Shown: positions 46,296 through 58,889 of the stretch, piece by piece
Numbering within the stretch: position 1 is the stretch's first letter
Layout of the letters: the number at the start of each line of letters is the position of its first letter
DNA from: Styela clava
Taxonomy: Eukaryota > Chordata > Ascidiacea > Stolidobranchia > Styelidae
NCBI RefSeq assembly: GCF_964204865.1
Contig: NC_135262.1
Location: 9,796,001 to 9,860,000 of the forward strand
Direction of reading: 5' to 3'
DNA length: 64,000 nucleotides
The notes under the pieces: model-generated
Seen by the model: the letters and a program-made list of their open reading frames with translations, nothing else
Database searches by the model: none
What the model was told of the DNA's origin: nothing
Position numbers and translations under genes: made by a program

Positions 46296-47929
46296 AACAC
46301 ATAAAACAAACACACAGAATAATGGGAAATCGGGAAAACAGGCAAAACCTCGAGTAGGGTTTAAAACACGTATAAATACATGTGCCTGTTCACCCATGAT
46401 ATTACACTCTCAAAAACATATTACAAAAAAAAGATAAAAACACGAACGGGTTATCGTTCGGGCGTCTGACTTGTGTTACAAACAAAATGCAGGTGCAGTA
46501 GGTTCTAATTTAAAACTGTTTACGTCGAAACCGACATGATCGGGCTGTGTTTATTAAATTGGCGTAAACAAGTGCAAACTGGTGGGTTAGATAAAAGCAG
46601 TGTCAGAATGAGTAATAAATAAATCGAAATGTCTTTGGTTGATTTCCTCATTGTAAATAAAATCCGACGTTGTGATGTGCTGTAGTGTACTAGGTGCAAT
46701 GTTTCATATAAAATGCATGTCCATCTCTTTTTCCTTAGTTCTTTGCGAAGCAAGTATGTAAAATTGGAATCTTGGGTAGCCTGTACAGCAATGCCAAAGT
46801 AGTCTTTATTATCCGAATGCTATTATTTCGTTGTCCATCATTTAGAATGTTGATTGTTTCTAATTTTTGTATTCCATTTGTTTCCACTAACCAAGTTGTT
46901 ATCTTCAGCGCTATTACTTTTTGTTTAGTATTCAATTCTAGTATTTCACCTGTTTACCCTTCCATGCCTCTAACTAAGACCTAAAACGAAGTCCACGACT
47001 AGATTCATAAAAGGATCGAAACCTCGCAATATACCCGTAACAGATCGTTCACCATTTAACTTTAAATCAAATTTTTTATCTATAAACTTCTTTAATTCTA
47101 GTGGATGGGCTTTGCTGATGTTGATATTGCGCGATACAGATTACAGATACCGAAACATACAACGCGAAGTCTTCTCAAGCTGACATGTCCGCACCCGACG
47201 ACGGTCGGAAGCAAAACGACTGTAATTAAATTAAAACTCCTAGGAAGACAGAGTGATCATTGAATTATCTGATTTATATTTTAAGTTTCCGAAACACCAC
47301 TGAAAACTAACGAATAGAGTTCAAAAACGCGAAAACGAAATGTTAACGGTAATGTTTACGACCACGCTTGAAAATCTGTCTGAGTGAGAAAAGTGTCTGA
47401 GCAGATACGAAAAGGGAGCATTGGTACGTCACTTTTTGCACCTTGCTGATTTGCCAATGTCACGAAGTAAACAAGGAAGTCGATTCTCTGAGAAAGGTTC
47501 ATAGAGATAATTGAGTTTATTTCGCCTCCATAATCAGCAAAAAGGAGATAAAATAGTTGATAAAAACAAATTGATAAAAACTGATTATAAAATCAGGAGA
47601 GTAAACAAAACCTTGGACAAGGCTTAAAACGTACAGAATATAAGATGGAAGGTATTGCCAAAAAGAAGTGGTACGTGTTCACTCATCTAAAACTATTAAA
47701 TCAAATCATTTACACTCGCACACACACAAACACAACCATAGGGCATAAATAAAATTAGAAAAAAGAGAGAGGCTTTAGATAAATTACCGGTATATGGTAA
47801 CCAAAAAAAATTAAATAAACACGTAAAAATGAAATTAGAATAAAAGATGAAATGTAAAAAATAACAAGAGTTGTTTGCCACACCATTTTAATAATTTTAT
47901 AAAAATTCCCAAACAAGAGTGAACAGTAT
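46296..47929. other. No gene recognised
   Basis: Short frames without motifs. At 47505-47640 the sequence (gtttatttcgcctccataatcagc...ttgataaaaactgatta) is a diverged relative of 42450-42580, showing that this whole area is built of shared repeats. Confidence 0.4.
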
Positions 47930-48540
47930 TTGATATGCTGACTATGCCATCCAAAAATTATGTGACTACGACTTCACAATCACGTCATAGAGCTTGCCAA
48001 AGTAGGGTCTAGTCTGCTAGTGTAGTTTCATACCTAAAAGTCTGAAAGTACCTAGGCTACTTCTAATGGGCGAAGCATAACAGTTTTTGCATATATCAAA
48101 CTCCCACATGACTTCGCCATCTGAAAATTACGTCACTACGACATCACGGTGACGTAATAGACTCCCTCAAACTATACAAACTGTCATCCAAGGCGCGCAG
48201 ACGATCGCCCGAAATATTTCTCTCGTTTTCTCATTGCAACAATCCTGATATGAGAGAGATCGCTGTCATTAGTGAGTGAGTATTATCGTCGGTGCAGATG
48301 CCATTCCGGGCGATTGTAGGTATACTTTGGCGGGTCTCATGTAGTTTCGTTCTCAAGTAATTCTAGTGGGTGTAGCATAACGATTTTTGTACATGTTGAT
48401 CCATCTTAATTTTGGGTCTCATGTAGTTTCTTACCTAACATACTTCTAGTGGGCGTAGCATGACAATTTTTTCACGTATCAATCCTAACCCCCACCTGAC
48501 TACACCATCCAAAAATTACGTCATTACGACGTCACAGACT

Positions 48541-49566
48541 CCAGTCTGGATTTCATGGCCTTTTTGAACGTGAAATCGGGCGTGCAATCAGAAATTCCCG
48601 CGTGCAAATAAGAATTCCTGGCGTGCAACTATAGCTCACGACGTGCAAAACAACTGCACTCGCGTGCAACTGACTTTGACATCAGATACCTCTCAATACA
48701 TCCGCGTAAAATTACCGGTATCGGATAAAAAATACGTTGAATCAGAGAAAAAATGGACGTTTGACCTTTGACCCCAAACATTATTTCTACAGTTTGTCGC
48801 TAATTTTGAGAGTGTTTGTGCGACTTTGGATACCGGTACTGTTCAGTACATCCGCGTAAAATTATTGGATAAAAAATACGTTGAACCAGAGCAAAATGGA
48901 CATACTTTGTCATTAATTTTGGTAGTGTTTTTACGTAGAATTAATGGATAAAAAATACGTCAAATTAGAGCAAAATGGACGTTTGACCTTTGACCCCAAA
49001 CATTATTTTCATACTTTGTCACTAATTTTGGGAGTGTTTGAGCAACTTTAGATACCGGTACTGTTCAGTACATTCGTGTAAAATTATTGTATGAAAAATA
49101 CGCTGAATCAGAGCCGTACTTGGCCATTGGTGCGGAGGCGATCTTTTCGTCCATAACTATTCTCACGGGATTCCTATTTCCTATCATTCAACACGATATG
49201 GACCTTTCCCCGAGCATCGACTTCCTTGTTTACTTCGTGACATTGGCCAATCAGCAAGATGCAAAAAAGGACGTAACAATGAGAGGAATTTTTCGCGGGT
49301 CAAAGGTTGGGGAAAGGTCCATGGTCTTTTTGCTTCGCAATATTTCGATCAGACCAAATCTTGCAAGCTGGTATTTGTCGACAATTGTGGAGGTATAATA
49401 TTTTGGCATCTTTATATTACTGGATTATTGATTTTAAAACCATTTAAACCGATTTACATTGGTGAGCAATTGCAAATTTTCGGCGTGCAAAATTGATTTC
49501 GCTCGCGTGCATTTTTGCGGAGCGCTAGCGCCCTCGGGCGTGCACCTGCCATGGAATCCAGTCTGG
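48541..49566. mobile_element. Terminal-inverted-repeat element nested in the fold-back composite
   Basis: The ends are ccagtctggatttcatggc and, read inward from the right, ccagactggattccatggc. The insertion splits a copy of the surrounding repeat module, which is intact elsewhere at 48112-48330. gtcacag occurs at 48531-48537 and 49567-49573, so a target duplication of roughly 7-10 bp with later changes is likely. Subterminal cgtgcaa motifs are repeated at both ends. The superfamily is not certain. A 103-codon frame at 49087-49398 shows no known domain. Confidence 0.7.
48700..49090. repeat. About 3.5 tandem units inside the nested element
   Basis: Units of roughly 110-145 bp contain gtaaaatta.tggataaaaaatacgtt, agagcaaaatggacg, tttgacctttgaccccaaac, ttgtcactaattttggga and gataccggtactgttcagtac. 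The middle unit is shortened. Confidence 0.75.
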
Positions 49567-50047
49567 GTCACAGTGACGTAATAGAGCCCTTCAAACTATA
49601 CGAACTGCCATCTAAGACGCGCAAACGAGAACCCGAAATCGAACAGTTATTTCTCACGTTTTCTCGTCGAAACGATTCCCATAGGAGAGAGACCGATAAC
49701 GTCAGTAAGTTCTTTATCGTCGGCGCCAATGCCATTTCGGTCGATCGTGCGTATATTTGGCAAGCTCTATGACGTGATTGTGATGTCGTAGTGATTTAAT
49801 TTTTGGATGGCGTAATCAGATAGGGGTTAGGATTGACTTATCAAAAAATTGTTATGCTACGCCCTCTAGAAGTACGTTAGGTACGAAACTACACGAGACC
49901 CTTAATTTTTGCATGACGCAGTCAGGCGGGGGTTAGTATTGACATATGCAAAAATTGTTATGTTACGCCCACCAGAAGTACTTAATATACGAGACTACAC
50001 TAGACCCTCATTTTATGACTTCTTCAGTTTTTCAATTTTCTTGGTGT

Positions 50048-50783
50048 CAAGTCGGCAACCTTTTTCAAGTGATGGACCGGTAAAGCCTGACGAAAATTTT
50101 GGCGGACCACCTTTTATACAAACGAACTAAGCTTATGCAATAAATTATACGCGTTAAGAAACTTATGTTGATAATATACTGAAAAAACGAAAACCATGCT
50201 ATTTAATGCGAGATCTGTATTTATTGGCTGGCAATTAACTGTTCCAATATTGGAGATATGATCGACATCGACACATGTAACGTGTTTCATACAGCCTACT
50301 TCGATATTTCCTTTTTTGTAGTTATGTAGTTATCAATATTGAAAACCAGGCCTCACATTAATAAGATGTTGGGATAAGTAACAATGCCTGTAAACCTTCT
50401 GTCTCTAGTCTGGGTATTGATTGAACATTTGATTTTACTATTGTTCGTTTTGCCATAACTAATTTTTTACCCGATGTGTTAACTCATGATTATACGGATT
50501 CCTGAAGTACAGAATTAGCACTGACTAGTCATGACCGGTTAGCTATGAGCAAGTAGTGGAGTAGTCACGTTCCTAGCGAGAATCATTTTGTTCGAGAGAT
50601 CTTATTCCGGCTCATTGGAATTGTTTGTGAAGTCAGACATGCTGCTGAAATGTGTTATGTTTGTCTGGTTTAGTGCTTTTTTGATCGTGGAGTATGTGGT
50701 TAGATTGTAGAGGCTTCATTATGCATTAGGGCCTTGTCCGGTTCAGTGTCACCTCTCTGCGGACCGGTAGTTGCCGACCACTG
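50048..50783. mobile_element. Old hAT-type element immediately upstream of NIT2
   Basis: The left end is caagtcggcaacc and the right end, read inward, is CAGTGGTCGGCAAC; both continue with a ggaccggta-containing subterminal block. No clear target duplication remains. Its right end lies 136 bp before the NIT2 start codon. No transposase frame is visible. Confidence 0.65.
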
Positions 50784-50919
50784 CCCTATAGTAACCGCCC
50801 AATTCTGATCTCAAAAGTGCAAAACCACAACACAAAAAAATTCATTCCCTATCATAATCTTTAAGTTTTTAAATTAATTTTTCGACATTTTTCGAGACTT
50901 AGAACTATAGTAAGAACAA

Positions 50920-51759
50920 ATGGCTATGCAAGCCATTCGAATAGCACTCGTGCAGATGGCCGTTGGCTCGAACAAACTAGAAAATGTGAAGAAAGCCTGC
51001 AGTCTCATTAAAAAAGCAGCTGATGACGGTGCAAAATTGATCAGCTTACCAGAATGTTTCAACTGCCCATACGGAACGAAATTTTTTCCAGAATATGCCG
51101 AAAATATTCCTGGACCTTCTACTGGTTCTTTAGCAAATTCTGCCAAAGAGAATAAAATTTATCTCATCGGAGGTTCGATTCCAGAAAAGGATGGTGATGG
51201 AAAGTTGTATAATACTTGTACAGTTTGGAACCCTGATGGCGAAATGATTGCGAAATATCGAAAAATGCATCTCTTTGATATCGATATTCCAGGGAAAATA
51301 ACTTTTAAAGAATCGGAAGTTTTAAGTCCTGGAAATGATTTTGCTACGTTCGATGCATTTTCTATCAAAATTGGACTGGGAATATGCTACGACATTAGAT
51401 TTGCCGAAATCGGGCAGGTGTATCATAAATTAGGATGCCAACTGCTGGTTTATCCTGGCGCTTTCAACATGACTACTGGTCCAATACATTGGAAATTATT
51501 GCAACAGGCTCGTGCAGTTGACAATCAGTTATATGTGGCGAGTATATCTCCTGCAAGAGATGAGAACGCATCATATGTTGCATATGGCCATTCGATGATA
51601 ATCGGACCTTGGGGCGATTGTGTTGCAAGCGCAGAGGCAGGAGAACAGATAGTATATGCAGATTTGGAATTTACAAAAGTTAGTGAAGTACGAAAAAATA
51701 TCCCCACTTCAGTGCAAAAAAGGTTTGATGTGTATAAATCTTCAGAACAGGCCACTTAG
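50920..51759 (+). CDS. NIT2: Omega-amidase NIT2, intronless
   Basis: A single 279-codon exon. This is a nitrilase-superfamily enzyme that hydrolyses alpha-ketoglutaramate and alpha-ketosuccinamate to the 2-oxoacid and ammonia, completing glutamine/asparagine transamination in cytosol and mitochondria. The catalytic triad is intact: Glu45 in LPECF, Lys115 in KYRKMHLFD, Cys156 in GICYDIRF. Further family signatures are [43 protein letters not shown] and [10 protein letters not shown]. Length equals human NIT2 within a few residues and the alignment appears continuous. No intron is needed, whereas vertebrate NIT2 genes are multi-exonic, so this may be a retrocopy or a gene that lost its introns. 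ATG 50920 is the first in frame after acceptor-like ttcgagacttag. AATAAA at 52005-52010 is a likely polyadenylation signal. Confidence 0.97.
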   Translation: MAMQAIRIALVQMAVGSNKLENVKKACSLIKKAADDGAKLISLPECFNCPYGTKFFPEYAENIPGPSTGSLANSAKENKIYLIGGSIPEKDGDGKLYNTCTVWNPDGEMIAKYRKMHLFDIDIPGKITFKESEVLSPGNDFATFDAFSIKIGLGICYDIRFAEIGQVYHKLGCQLLVYPGAFNMTTGPIHWKLLQQARAVDNQLYVASISPARDENASYVAYGHSMIIGPWGDCVASAEAGEQIVYADLEFTKVSEVRKNIPTSVQKRFDVYKSSEQAT

Positions 51760-52710
51760 ACATGATCTGTGAAAAATTTGTATATTATTATTTGCATTTC
51801 TAGCTTGTATCTCAGTTTTTTTGCATGTGAACTTGCCTTTTATTTACAATCTACCGCAAAACTGTTATCAAATGTTTGAGCTAATTCTTGAAACTGTTAT
51901 ATAGTATCCTAATTTGTTAACTCATGTAATCAAAGTGTCATATTTATTTACAACTTCCATATTAGGCATTATACATGTTTAAAAGAATATTATGTGTTAA
52001 TTAAAATAAAATAGATGTTTCGTACATGTCCCTATGCAGCTATGCGAGCATTCAGGAATCTACAATTTTTGAAATGACCGGAATCTTTCCGGTTGGTATT
52101 GGATTTGAACCCGGTATGTGTAACCTATGATGTCAGCATAGTTAATTAATAAGTCTAACATTTAGGTAATGTTTTAGGATGGTATCATGACTTGTCTCGG
52201 TTTTCTTTATTAAACAGAAGCATACCAACTATCTTGTCAAATTATTAAACTGTGACACAATTTATAAAAATTTGACAAATCTATGATTTTGGTACACAGG
52301 AAACCAATTTAATACCTGATAAATAAATGTTCTAGTTTCACTTTCAATTACTTTTGTTTAATAAAGTTTCTACAGAATTTTGACTAATCACGTCATATGT
52401 TAAGTTTAAGATTTTATTTTTTATTTAATGGTATTATATTCTTAGGTGACTAGTGTTTTTGAATTATGTTCCATTAAGAAAATGTGTTGTGAATTTTGAC
52501 TTGGTGACAAATAACAAATAAAGGTGTTTAGTTTCCCTAAATTAGAACTAATCAAATATATTTCATTTAAATTAGTTAAAAATTAAATAAAAATTAATTT
52601 ATCATCAATCAGTAACACAATGCTTCTTTCAATGGAAGAGTAACAAGGCATCAAATATCACATATTAATTACATTTAATTTCTGGCGAGTGGTTTTGTCA
52701 AACTGAAAAC
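51760..52710. other. NIT2 3' flank and LRR gene promoter region
   Basis: Contains the NIT2 3' untranslated region with AATAAA at 52005-52010. At about 52070-52130 a ggatttgaacccgg box resembles a polymerase III B box, possibly a tRNA-derived SINE fragment. No other gene is seen. Confidence 0.45.
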
Positions 52711-55700
52711 ATGTCGTCTTCTCTTTCTTCAAATTCTTCTCTTTTACGAAGACCGAGGCCACCAATTCAGCATCCAAGTAATTTACCACCGATTATTAGT
52801 CAAAGAAGTATGGAAAGTGATTTAACAAATCACTCAAGTGAGTATATTTGAGTGTCTAAGGGAGGAGTTTACTCAGTATTCAATGGGAAGACTTTCTGCC
52901 TCAATATAGCGAGAATTGCATTCATAATTATTCTTAGGGTTAGATATTTAAATGGCGAAACACATTTTACAGGGAGTGTTTACTCCAGTAGCACAAGAGT
53001 GTCTAATTGGAACTTGTGTAATATGGGAATTCAAGAATGATGTAATGAGTAGTGACAGAAGATATTCTTTTAGATTTGGTTTATTTTTTTGTTCATTAGG
53101 ACAGAAATCACCTTGCCTACCCACTATCACACTCGGGGTGATGTGGTCGGCACAGAATTGTTTTAGAGATATTGACTGCAACTGCTTTAACTGGGCCACT
53201 GCAACCGCTTTATTAAAAACCGATTTTTTGATTCAAATTGAATTACTAAGTTGGTTTCACGATGATTTCTGTAGGCAGATAGTGATTTTTTCAAAACAGT
53301 TTTACATATTAAATTACAACATGGGAAAATAATGCTATCTAAATATAATATTAGTATAAACGAATGTATTGAATAATTAAATAAATATTCGCAGGAGCTT
53401 CGCCTACAATTCGTCCAATGCCAAGTCTCGCTTCACATCAAGATGGTCTTCAATCACCTGTTCCTACTATGCAATCAGAGTATGATCCGGTGTTTCATTC
53501 TCAATTGTCCAAAATTCAAAAAGGACATTCACAAAATGCAGGTTCTGACAATACAACAACAGGTAGCTGACTGAACAATTTTATTTAAAAATTTCATTTT
53601 AATTGCTTGAATGAAATTAATAGATAGGCCCCTTTCTTGTGTACAACAATCCACAGCAGATCCACTCAGGATCTAACCATTTGGGAACTAATCACACTAA
53701 GAAGAACGGAGCTGACATTTTTATTATGGATATACGCTTATTTCTGTTGTTTCCTTAGGTGGTGATACTGGGGATGGAAGTTTGAGTAGGAAGGGCCTTG
53801 TTCTTCCATACAAACCTCGTGGACCTGACCCATTTCCGATGAGAGAGCCTAAACGACCAGCAGATGTGAGAAGAGAGTTCATTTTACCCATCGATTCACA
53901 AAAAGCTTTGCCTGAATTCACGTAAGTTATTTTTATTTATTAAGATTTGATTACATCAAACAGACCTCAAATGATAGCCTGGGGATTTACTATGCGACAA
54001 ACTTGACTGTTTTGCCATCGTAAGTAACATTTTGGGGTTCAAATCCCATGCCCAGCACTTCACCCGAGGTATAATAAAATTGTGGTCCATTCACAATAAA
54101 TAGCAGCATATCGTTATTATATTAGAAGCTGCTTGTTCTGGGCAATGTTCAAAGCGAAACATGAAATTAGCTCTTGTATGTATTTTGAATATTAATAATG
54201 ATCATTTATTATTATTCACTATATTCATGTAATGTACCAATTACTTAGGTTGGAAAATTTTCTCCAAAAAACAAAATACTATTCATCACAACAAAACACT
54301 TTAAAGAAAGTTATTCTGTCAAAAGCGAACTACAAGAAGTTGACATTGTAAGTATAAGTTATAGTATCACAGGGTTGATTTTCTAACTAACTTCAGTGTG
54401 AATATGAAGGGCTTATGATGTTGATTAGTTAGCTGGTGTAACTTTCATCAAAAACATCTCAAAATAGTTTTTTAAAAATATTGGATTTAATATTCATTCT
54501 GGGAGAGAGAAAAGTTTGAGGCATTGGTTGAGTTTGTATTTAAGCACTCAAAACAATTCACTCTTGGCGAGGAAGTTCCTCATGATCACTGACTGACATG
54601 GCTCTTGAACTAACTATCAAATGCTGTCAAACAAGCAATTTGAGTGAATTTTACTTTATTTCGAGGTTACTCGAGAAAGAATTAACTCAAGGAAATCAGG
54701 ATGCTGTAAAAACTGTTGATGTCTCACAACAAGCAGAAATCAAGGATTATCAAAGAAGAATACCCAGGAGGCAATTAATGATCGGCAAGTCTATTTATGT
54801 TGTTTTGTATATTTATATATGAGATTGATGTGGCAAAATAATTTACCTTCAGGTTATATGTAAGATAGAATAAGATTTTTCATATTTATCCTGGGGAGAA
54901 GAACATCATAAGACGGCTTAATCATATGATGAACCACAGCATCACGCTTGGTTACCATTTCAATTTGGTTATGCCAACAGTTGATCAGCTATTTAACTCA
55001 AATGTATATACCTAATGGTGGAAGAGTCGTAATCGTCATGCGATTACATGAACCACCTTGCAACGCCGAGGAGTCTAGCAATCCTTCGCACATAATTATC
55101 ATCCACAGGACTCGAGCTTGCAGCCGAGGCAGGGTAATCATTTTGTGTTCCTAATGCTTAGTCAGATGCTCGAACCTTTGAGCCTATATTTTACTGTTGT
55201 TTTACAAAAATTGGTTCATTGTTCTATTATTGGTAGTGTCATCAGTCATGATGAATATCAATATGTGTGCTATTTGAATATTAATTGTCACCAAATAAGA
55301 CCAAAAATATTCATGTTTTCTGTATAGAAATGAAAAGTATTGTGAACGATCGTTTGAAAGAATTAGGATTGACGTCACCGGGAAAATTTGATGGACGAGC
55401 GAATGATGTTGAACAAATATTAGATGAAATAAAAGAAATTGGAGGTTTTTATTATCATCTTTTCTCACAAGATTACATTAATTTTCATCGAAACCGGCCA
55501 CAACTTTAATAAACGGTTTGCAGCAGACACTTTTGTCAGGTTATACAATATTATTTAAGCCAAGTTCACTTGGATAGGTATTCTGCAAGTTGATTCTCAT
55601 CAGCATTTGTCAGTAGTATAGTTACTCGACCATATATAATTGATATTTACCATGTCTTTCTGTATTTTTACTTCTTGTCTCCACGAAAAGCTAGTTTTTA

Positions 55701-58700
55701 CATATTTTCTAGTTTCATCGAAATAATTTTTCCATTTTAGATGCCGAGGGAGTTGGTCGAAAATCACAAATGTCTTTATTCAATAAAGCAACTGCAAATG
55801 TATTTCAAGAATCTTTTAACAGACCTGGCTCTGTTTTTGATGGGGAAAATACAGAATCCATTATAACTCCATCTGAATTATCTATTTTAAATTGTCTAAT
55901 GGATGGAGGATACGTTTTGAGCCTCAAGGTAAGATAATATGTAGCCTTTTATCGTTTATTCAATGTTGAATTGCAGCAAAATTACTAGAACTTCATCGGC
56001 TCATTATATTGTGTTTTTTTTTTAACTCTCATTTAGGGATTCTGATTCTAGGAAGGCCGTGTGTAAGCAGCTACTGAGCTCTTATTTTTCCGAAGCACCG
56101 GAATGATTGCGACTTGACTATTCTGGCATCACGATTCGCGGGTTATACATCCTGGGTTCAAATCCCATGCATAAATTGATAAATTGATTTCGCAATGCAA
56201 AATCAAAAGATTTCGAACCCCTCCAGTATGGTTGCTCTTTACCTATTGTTAGATAACAGCCGCTTTGTTCAGAGTGAGAAACGAGAAAAAGGGGAGTATG
56301 GAAAAAACATTTTCATATATATTATCATTCTTTTTAGGCTCATTTTATACCTCAAATTCCTGAACTTAGTCCACTTTCTGCTACGTTAGTATACCTAAAC
56401 CTTTCTTTCAACGAATTTTCCGAGTTTCCAAGAGAAGTCCTCTTCTGTAGAGAATTACAAGTGTTGAAATTAAGAAACAATCCACTCAAGGACTTACCTC
56501 ATGATATCAGCAAGTATGCAAATTGATTAATTAATAATTTTAATAAGTTTGATTGCGAGCTGAAAAATAATATAGTTTATAACTATGACCTATTTACTTT
56601 TATATGTACTTATTCCATTCTAATTTAAACTCGATCTCTATCTCATATAATTATTTTTCAGGTTACAAAAACTCAGAACGTTGATCTTGTCGTTTTGTTG
56701 TCTGACTGCTTTACCCGTCTCATTGTTTTCATTGCTGAGATTGGAATTTTTGGACATTTCTTTCAATAAATTAACTTTCCTACCGAATGAAATTAAAAAG
56801 CTTGAAAGATTAAGGCAAGTGTTTCCTATAGTAGAGAGTTAGACTACTGTTAAGTGGTGTTGGGTGGAAGTCCTCAAATCCTGAGTCTCTAGTCTGAGAC
56901 CCGGGCCGATTCATACACTGAGTTAGGTCTAGCTGTCAGTTTCAGCAAGTCCGAGACATTGCATTTAGATGCATCGTTTCTTCGAGTCTTTGATATATGG
57001 TGACTCGAGTTCAAAGTCAAGTCGAGTCAATGAATCCGCCTACCCAATACTGCTGTTATTAGGAAGATTGTTACTTTGATAACTAAATAAGCAAATCCCT
57101 TCTTTACTTAACTACTTCACTCCGGAGAATTGACTTTCTACATCTGATATTTATTTATTATTCGCGCTCGTTGCTTATTTTTGCCTGCGGCAATATTGAT
57201 ATATTTTGTTGTTTATGTGACAGATTAAATAAAATTTCGAATACACCACAAGCAAACATGTTTTGTAGCAAATTGCTTTATATACCTTGCTATATTTATT
57301 GGTTCAAATATCTCGCATCACATTTATGCAAGTTTTTATTCGCTAACATTTTGTCCGATGAAACATCAATCTTCTATGATTCATGGCCTCCTAACAACAC
57401 TCAACAGTTATGGCCCTCTATAAAATATTTCTTTTTGCATTTAGCGATTCTATCAGTTGTTTTATGGACAGCATTTAATTAAAAAAACTAATAAATGAAA
57501 GTAATTAAAAAATAAGTCAAATAATTAAATAAATCGGAATCATTGAATTTACAATAATATAGTCATTGCAAATGGTACCTAGCAAAAGTCACCTGAGAGA
57601 ACTGTATCGTTTCCCCCTAGGGCAGTCGAGAGCTCAGTTTGAAAACCATGTGTGCAAAAAGTATAATGCAAAATAGGTAACAATGTTAAACTTATTTAAA
57701 TGAGAAGTTTTTAGTCGCATGCAATTTCAACCTTCAATTTTCTTTTTATTTTATTGAAAAAATAAATTTGCTTTGCAGATTTTTAAATGTAGAAGGCAAT
57801 GAATTACCTGGTCTTCCGTGTGGATTACTGAGACTAAACCTGTTTCGTATTAGAGTTCGGAATAATTTCATGAGTCCGTTGTTTTGGAAAGAGAATGCGA
57901 AAAACGATCCACAACGATTAACCGATTTATGCTTACTTCAAGTGAAAGTCCATGTTGTGAAGCAAGATGGTGATAAAATGCAACGACTACCACCAGATGT
58001 GATGCGATCCATTCATAGGTTTCTTAACTTCAAATATTTATTCAATTTTTGTCACTGTGTCACCTGCAATGCAGTTTTTTAAGGAAATTGGCTCAAAGCA
58101 AGGTCATGCACACTCACTCGAAAATAAAAAAAATTGATCGAGTGACCACTAAAATACCAGGAATTAGTGTAGAATTACCCATTAGTAAATGACTATTGAT
58201 GCAAATATCTAGAGCAGTTTATGTCAATATGATCAGAAAAACAGCTACAAGGTAATGAATTGCAGTGCCTGGAAAAAATCTTTCCTTGTAAAATGATTTG
58301 TATTGGTTGAAATATCAAATCAGACTAAGTTATATCCAGAAACATAAATTTGGTTTCTGGTTTTTTGAAGTTTTCATTATCAATTATAATTCTTTGTTAT
58401 CCTAACAATGACTTTTCTGTTCTCCCAAAAAGTGTAATTCTCGAGTGAAGATCGTAGTTTTACGACGCTTATTCATTCGCACAAGGCAGCCTTAGTGAGA
58501 TGGAGGCATGGAATTTTAACCGGAAATGCGTAATCTGCATGCTATTATAGTGATATAATATTTGAATAAGTATATGTGTAAACATTACTTAGTAACCTAA
58601 CTTTGTTTTACATTTCAGTTTCAAACCATGCGATTGTTGCAATGGGCCGCGATATGGACCAGGGTTGAAAATAGTTCGGCCTTGCTCTGAAATCTGGGGA

Positions 58701-58889
58701 ATCAAAAGAATTCCATTTATTTTCAAATCTTGTTCTCCGTCCTGTTATTCAAGATTTGTACACAACACTGATCCAAAGCTAACAGAAATTATTTATGGAG
58801 CATCAGAGGAAAAACCTGCTACTCCAATTAAAGAGGATGACAGTGTAGGCAGGCCTCCTTCGCCTAGAGATGGTGCCATCACAGCATAG
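52711..58889 (+). CDS. Leucine-rich repeat protein with C-terminal cysteine motif (LRRC63-like), 11 exons
   Basis: Model: join(52711..52837, 53395..53562, 53759..53921, 54249..54347, 54666..54784, 55328..55444, 55741..55928, 56338..56513, 56662..56814, 57779..58018, 58619..58889), 606 residues. The first 325 residues are Ser/Pro-rich and then charged, without a known fold. LRRs follow at about 345-475 (LVYLNLSFNEFSEFP, LQVLKLRNNPLKDLP, LRTLILSFCCLTALP, LEFLDISFNKLTFLP, LRFLNVEGNELPGLP). The C-terminus has CDCCNGPRYGPG, then IPFIFKSCSPSCY, a conserved cysteine arrangement, and a Pro-rich tail. Overall order and length resemble LRRC63, but that name is from memory of the family and moderately sure. 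Donors after exons 5 and 9 are GC (GCAAGT). The donors after exons 6 (GTTTTT) and 10 (GTTTCT) are weak, so those borders are the least certain. AATAAA lies at 59089-59094. Confidence 0.75.
53974..54060 (+). repeat. tRNA-derived SINE-like repeat, copy 1
   Basis: Intronic. It carries a possible A-box-like tagcctgggga and a B-box ggttcaaatcc, and shares acttgact.tt.tg.catc and gggttcaaatcccatgc with the copy at 56111-56173. The complete tRNA fold is not formed. Confidence 0.5.
56111..56173 (+). repeat. tRNA-derived SINE-like repeat, copy 2
   Basis: Intronic, between exons 7 and 8 of the LRR gene. It shares the same blocks and B-box (gggttcaaatcccatgc) as the copy near 54000. Confidence 0.5.

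Larger units (their letters stand above)
47930..50010. repeat. Fold-back composite with long inverted ends and internal tandem copies
   Basis: The left part (about 47940-48100, from atgccatccaaaaatta through cacgtcatagagcttgcc) is repeated inverted at about 49757-49900. A direct copy pair also exists: 48112-48330 and the interrupted 48505-48537 plus 49567-49750 (cgtgacgtaatagag, ctatacgaactgccatc, ggcgccaatgccattt). The module gggtctcatgtagtttc...cttctagtgggcgtagcataac occurs repeatedly at about 48006, 48335 and 48412 and inverted around 49850-50010. A separate element lies in the middle (48541-49566). No transposase is recognised. Confidence 0.7.

Noticed and set aside
49087-49398. 103-codon frame inside the nested repeat element
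   Set aside because: No recognisable domain, starts inside a tandem repeat unit and has no second copy, so I did not call it a gene.
50874-51146. Minus-strand frame over the NIT2 start
   Set aside because: Shadow of the NIT2 coding sequence, whose catalytic motifs are on the plus strand.
54030-54056. Possible tRNA gene (ggttcaaatcc)
   Set aside because: A T-arm can be drawn, but no acceptor stem or anticodon arm pairs around it. A SINE-like repeat explains it better.
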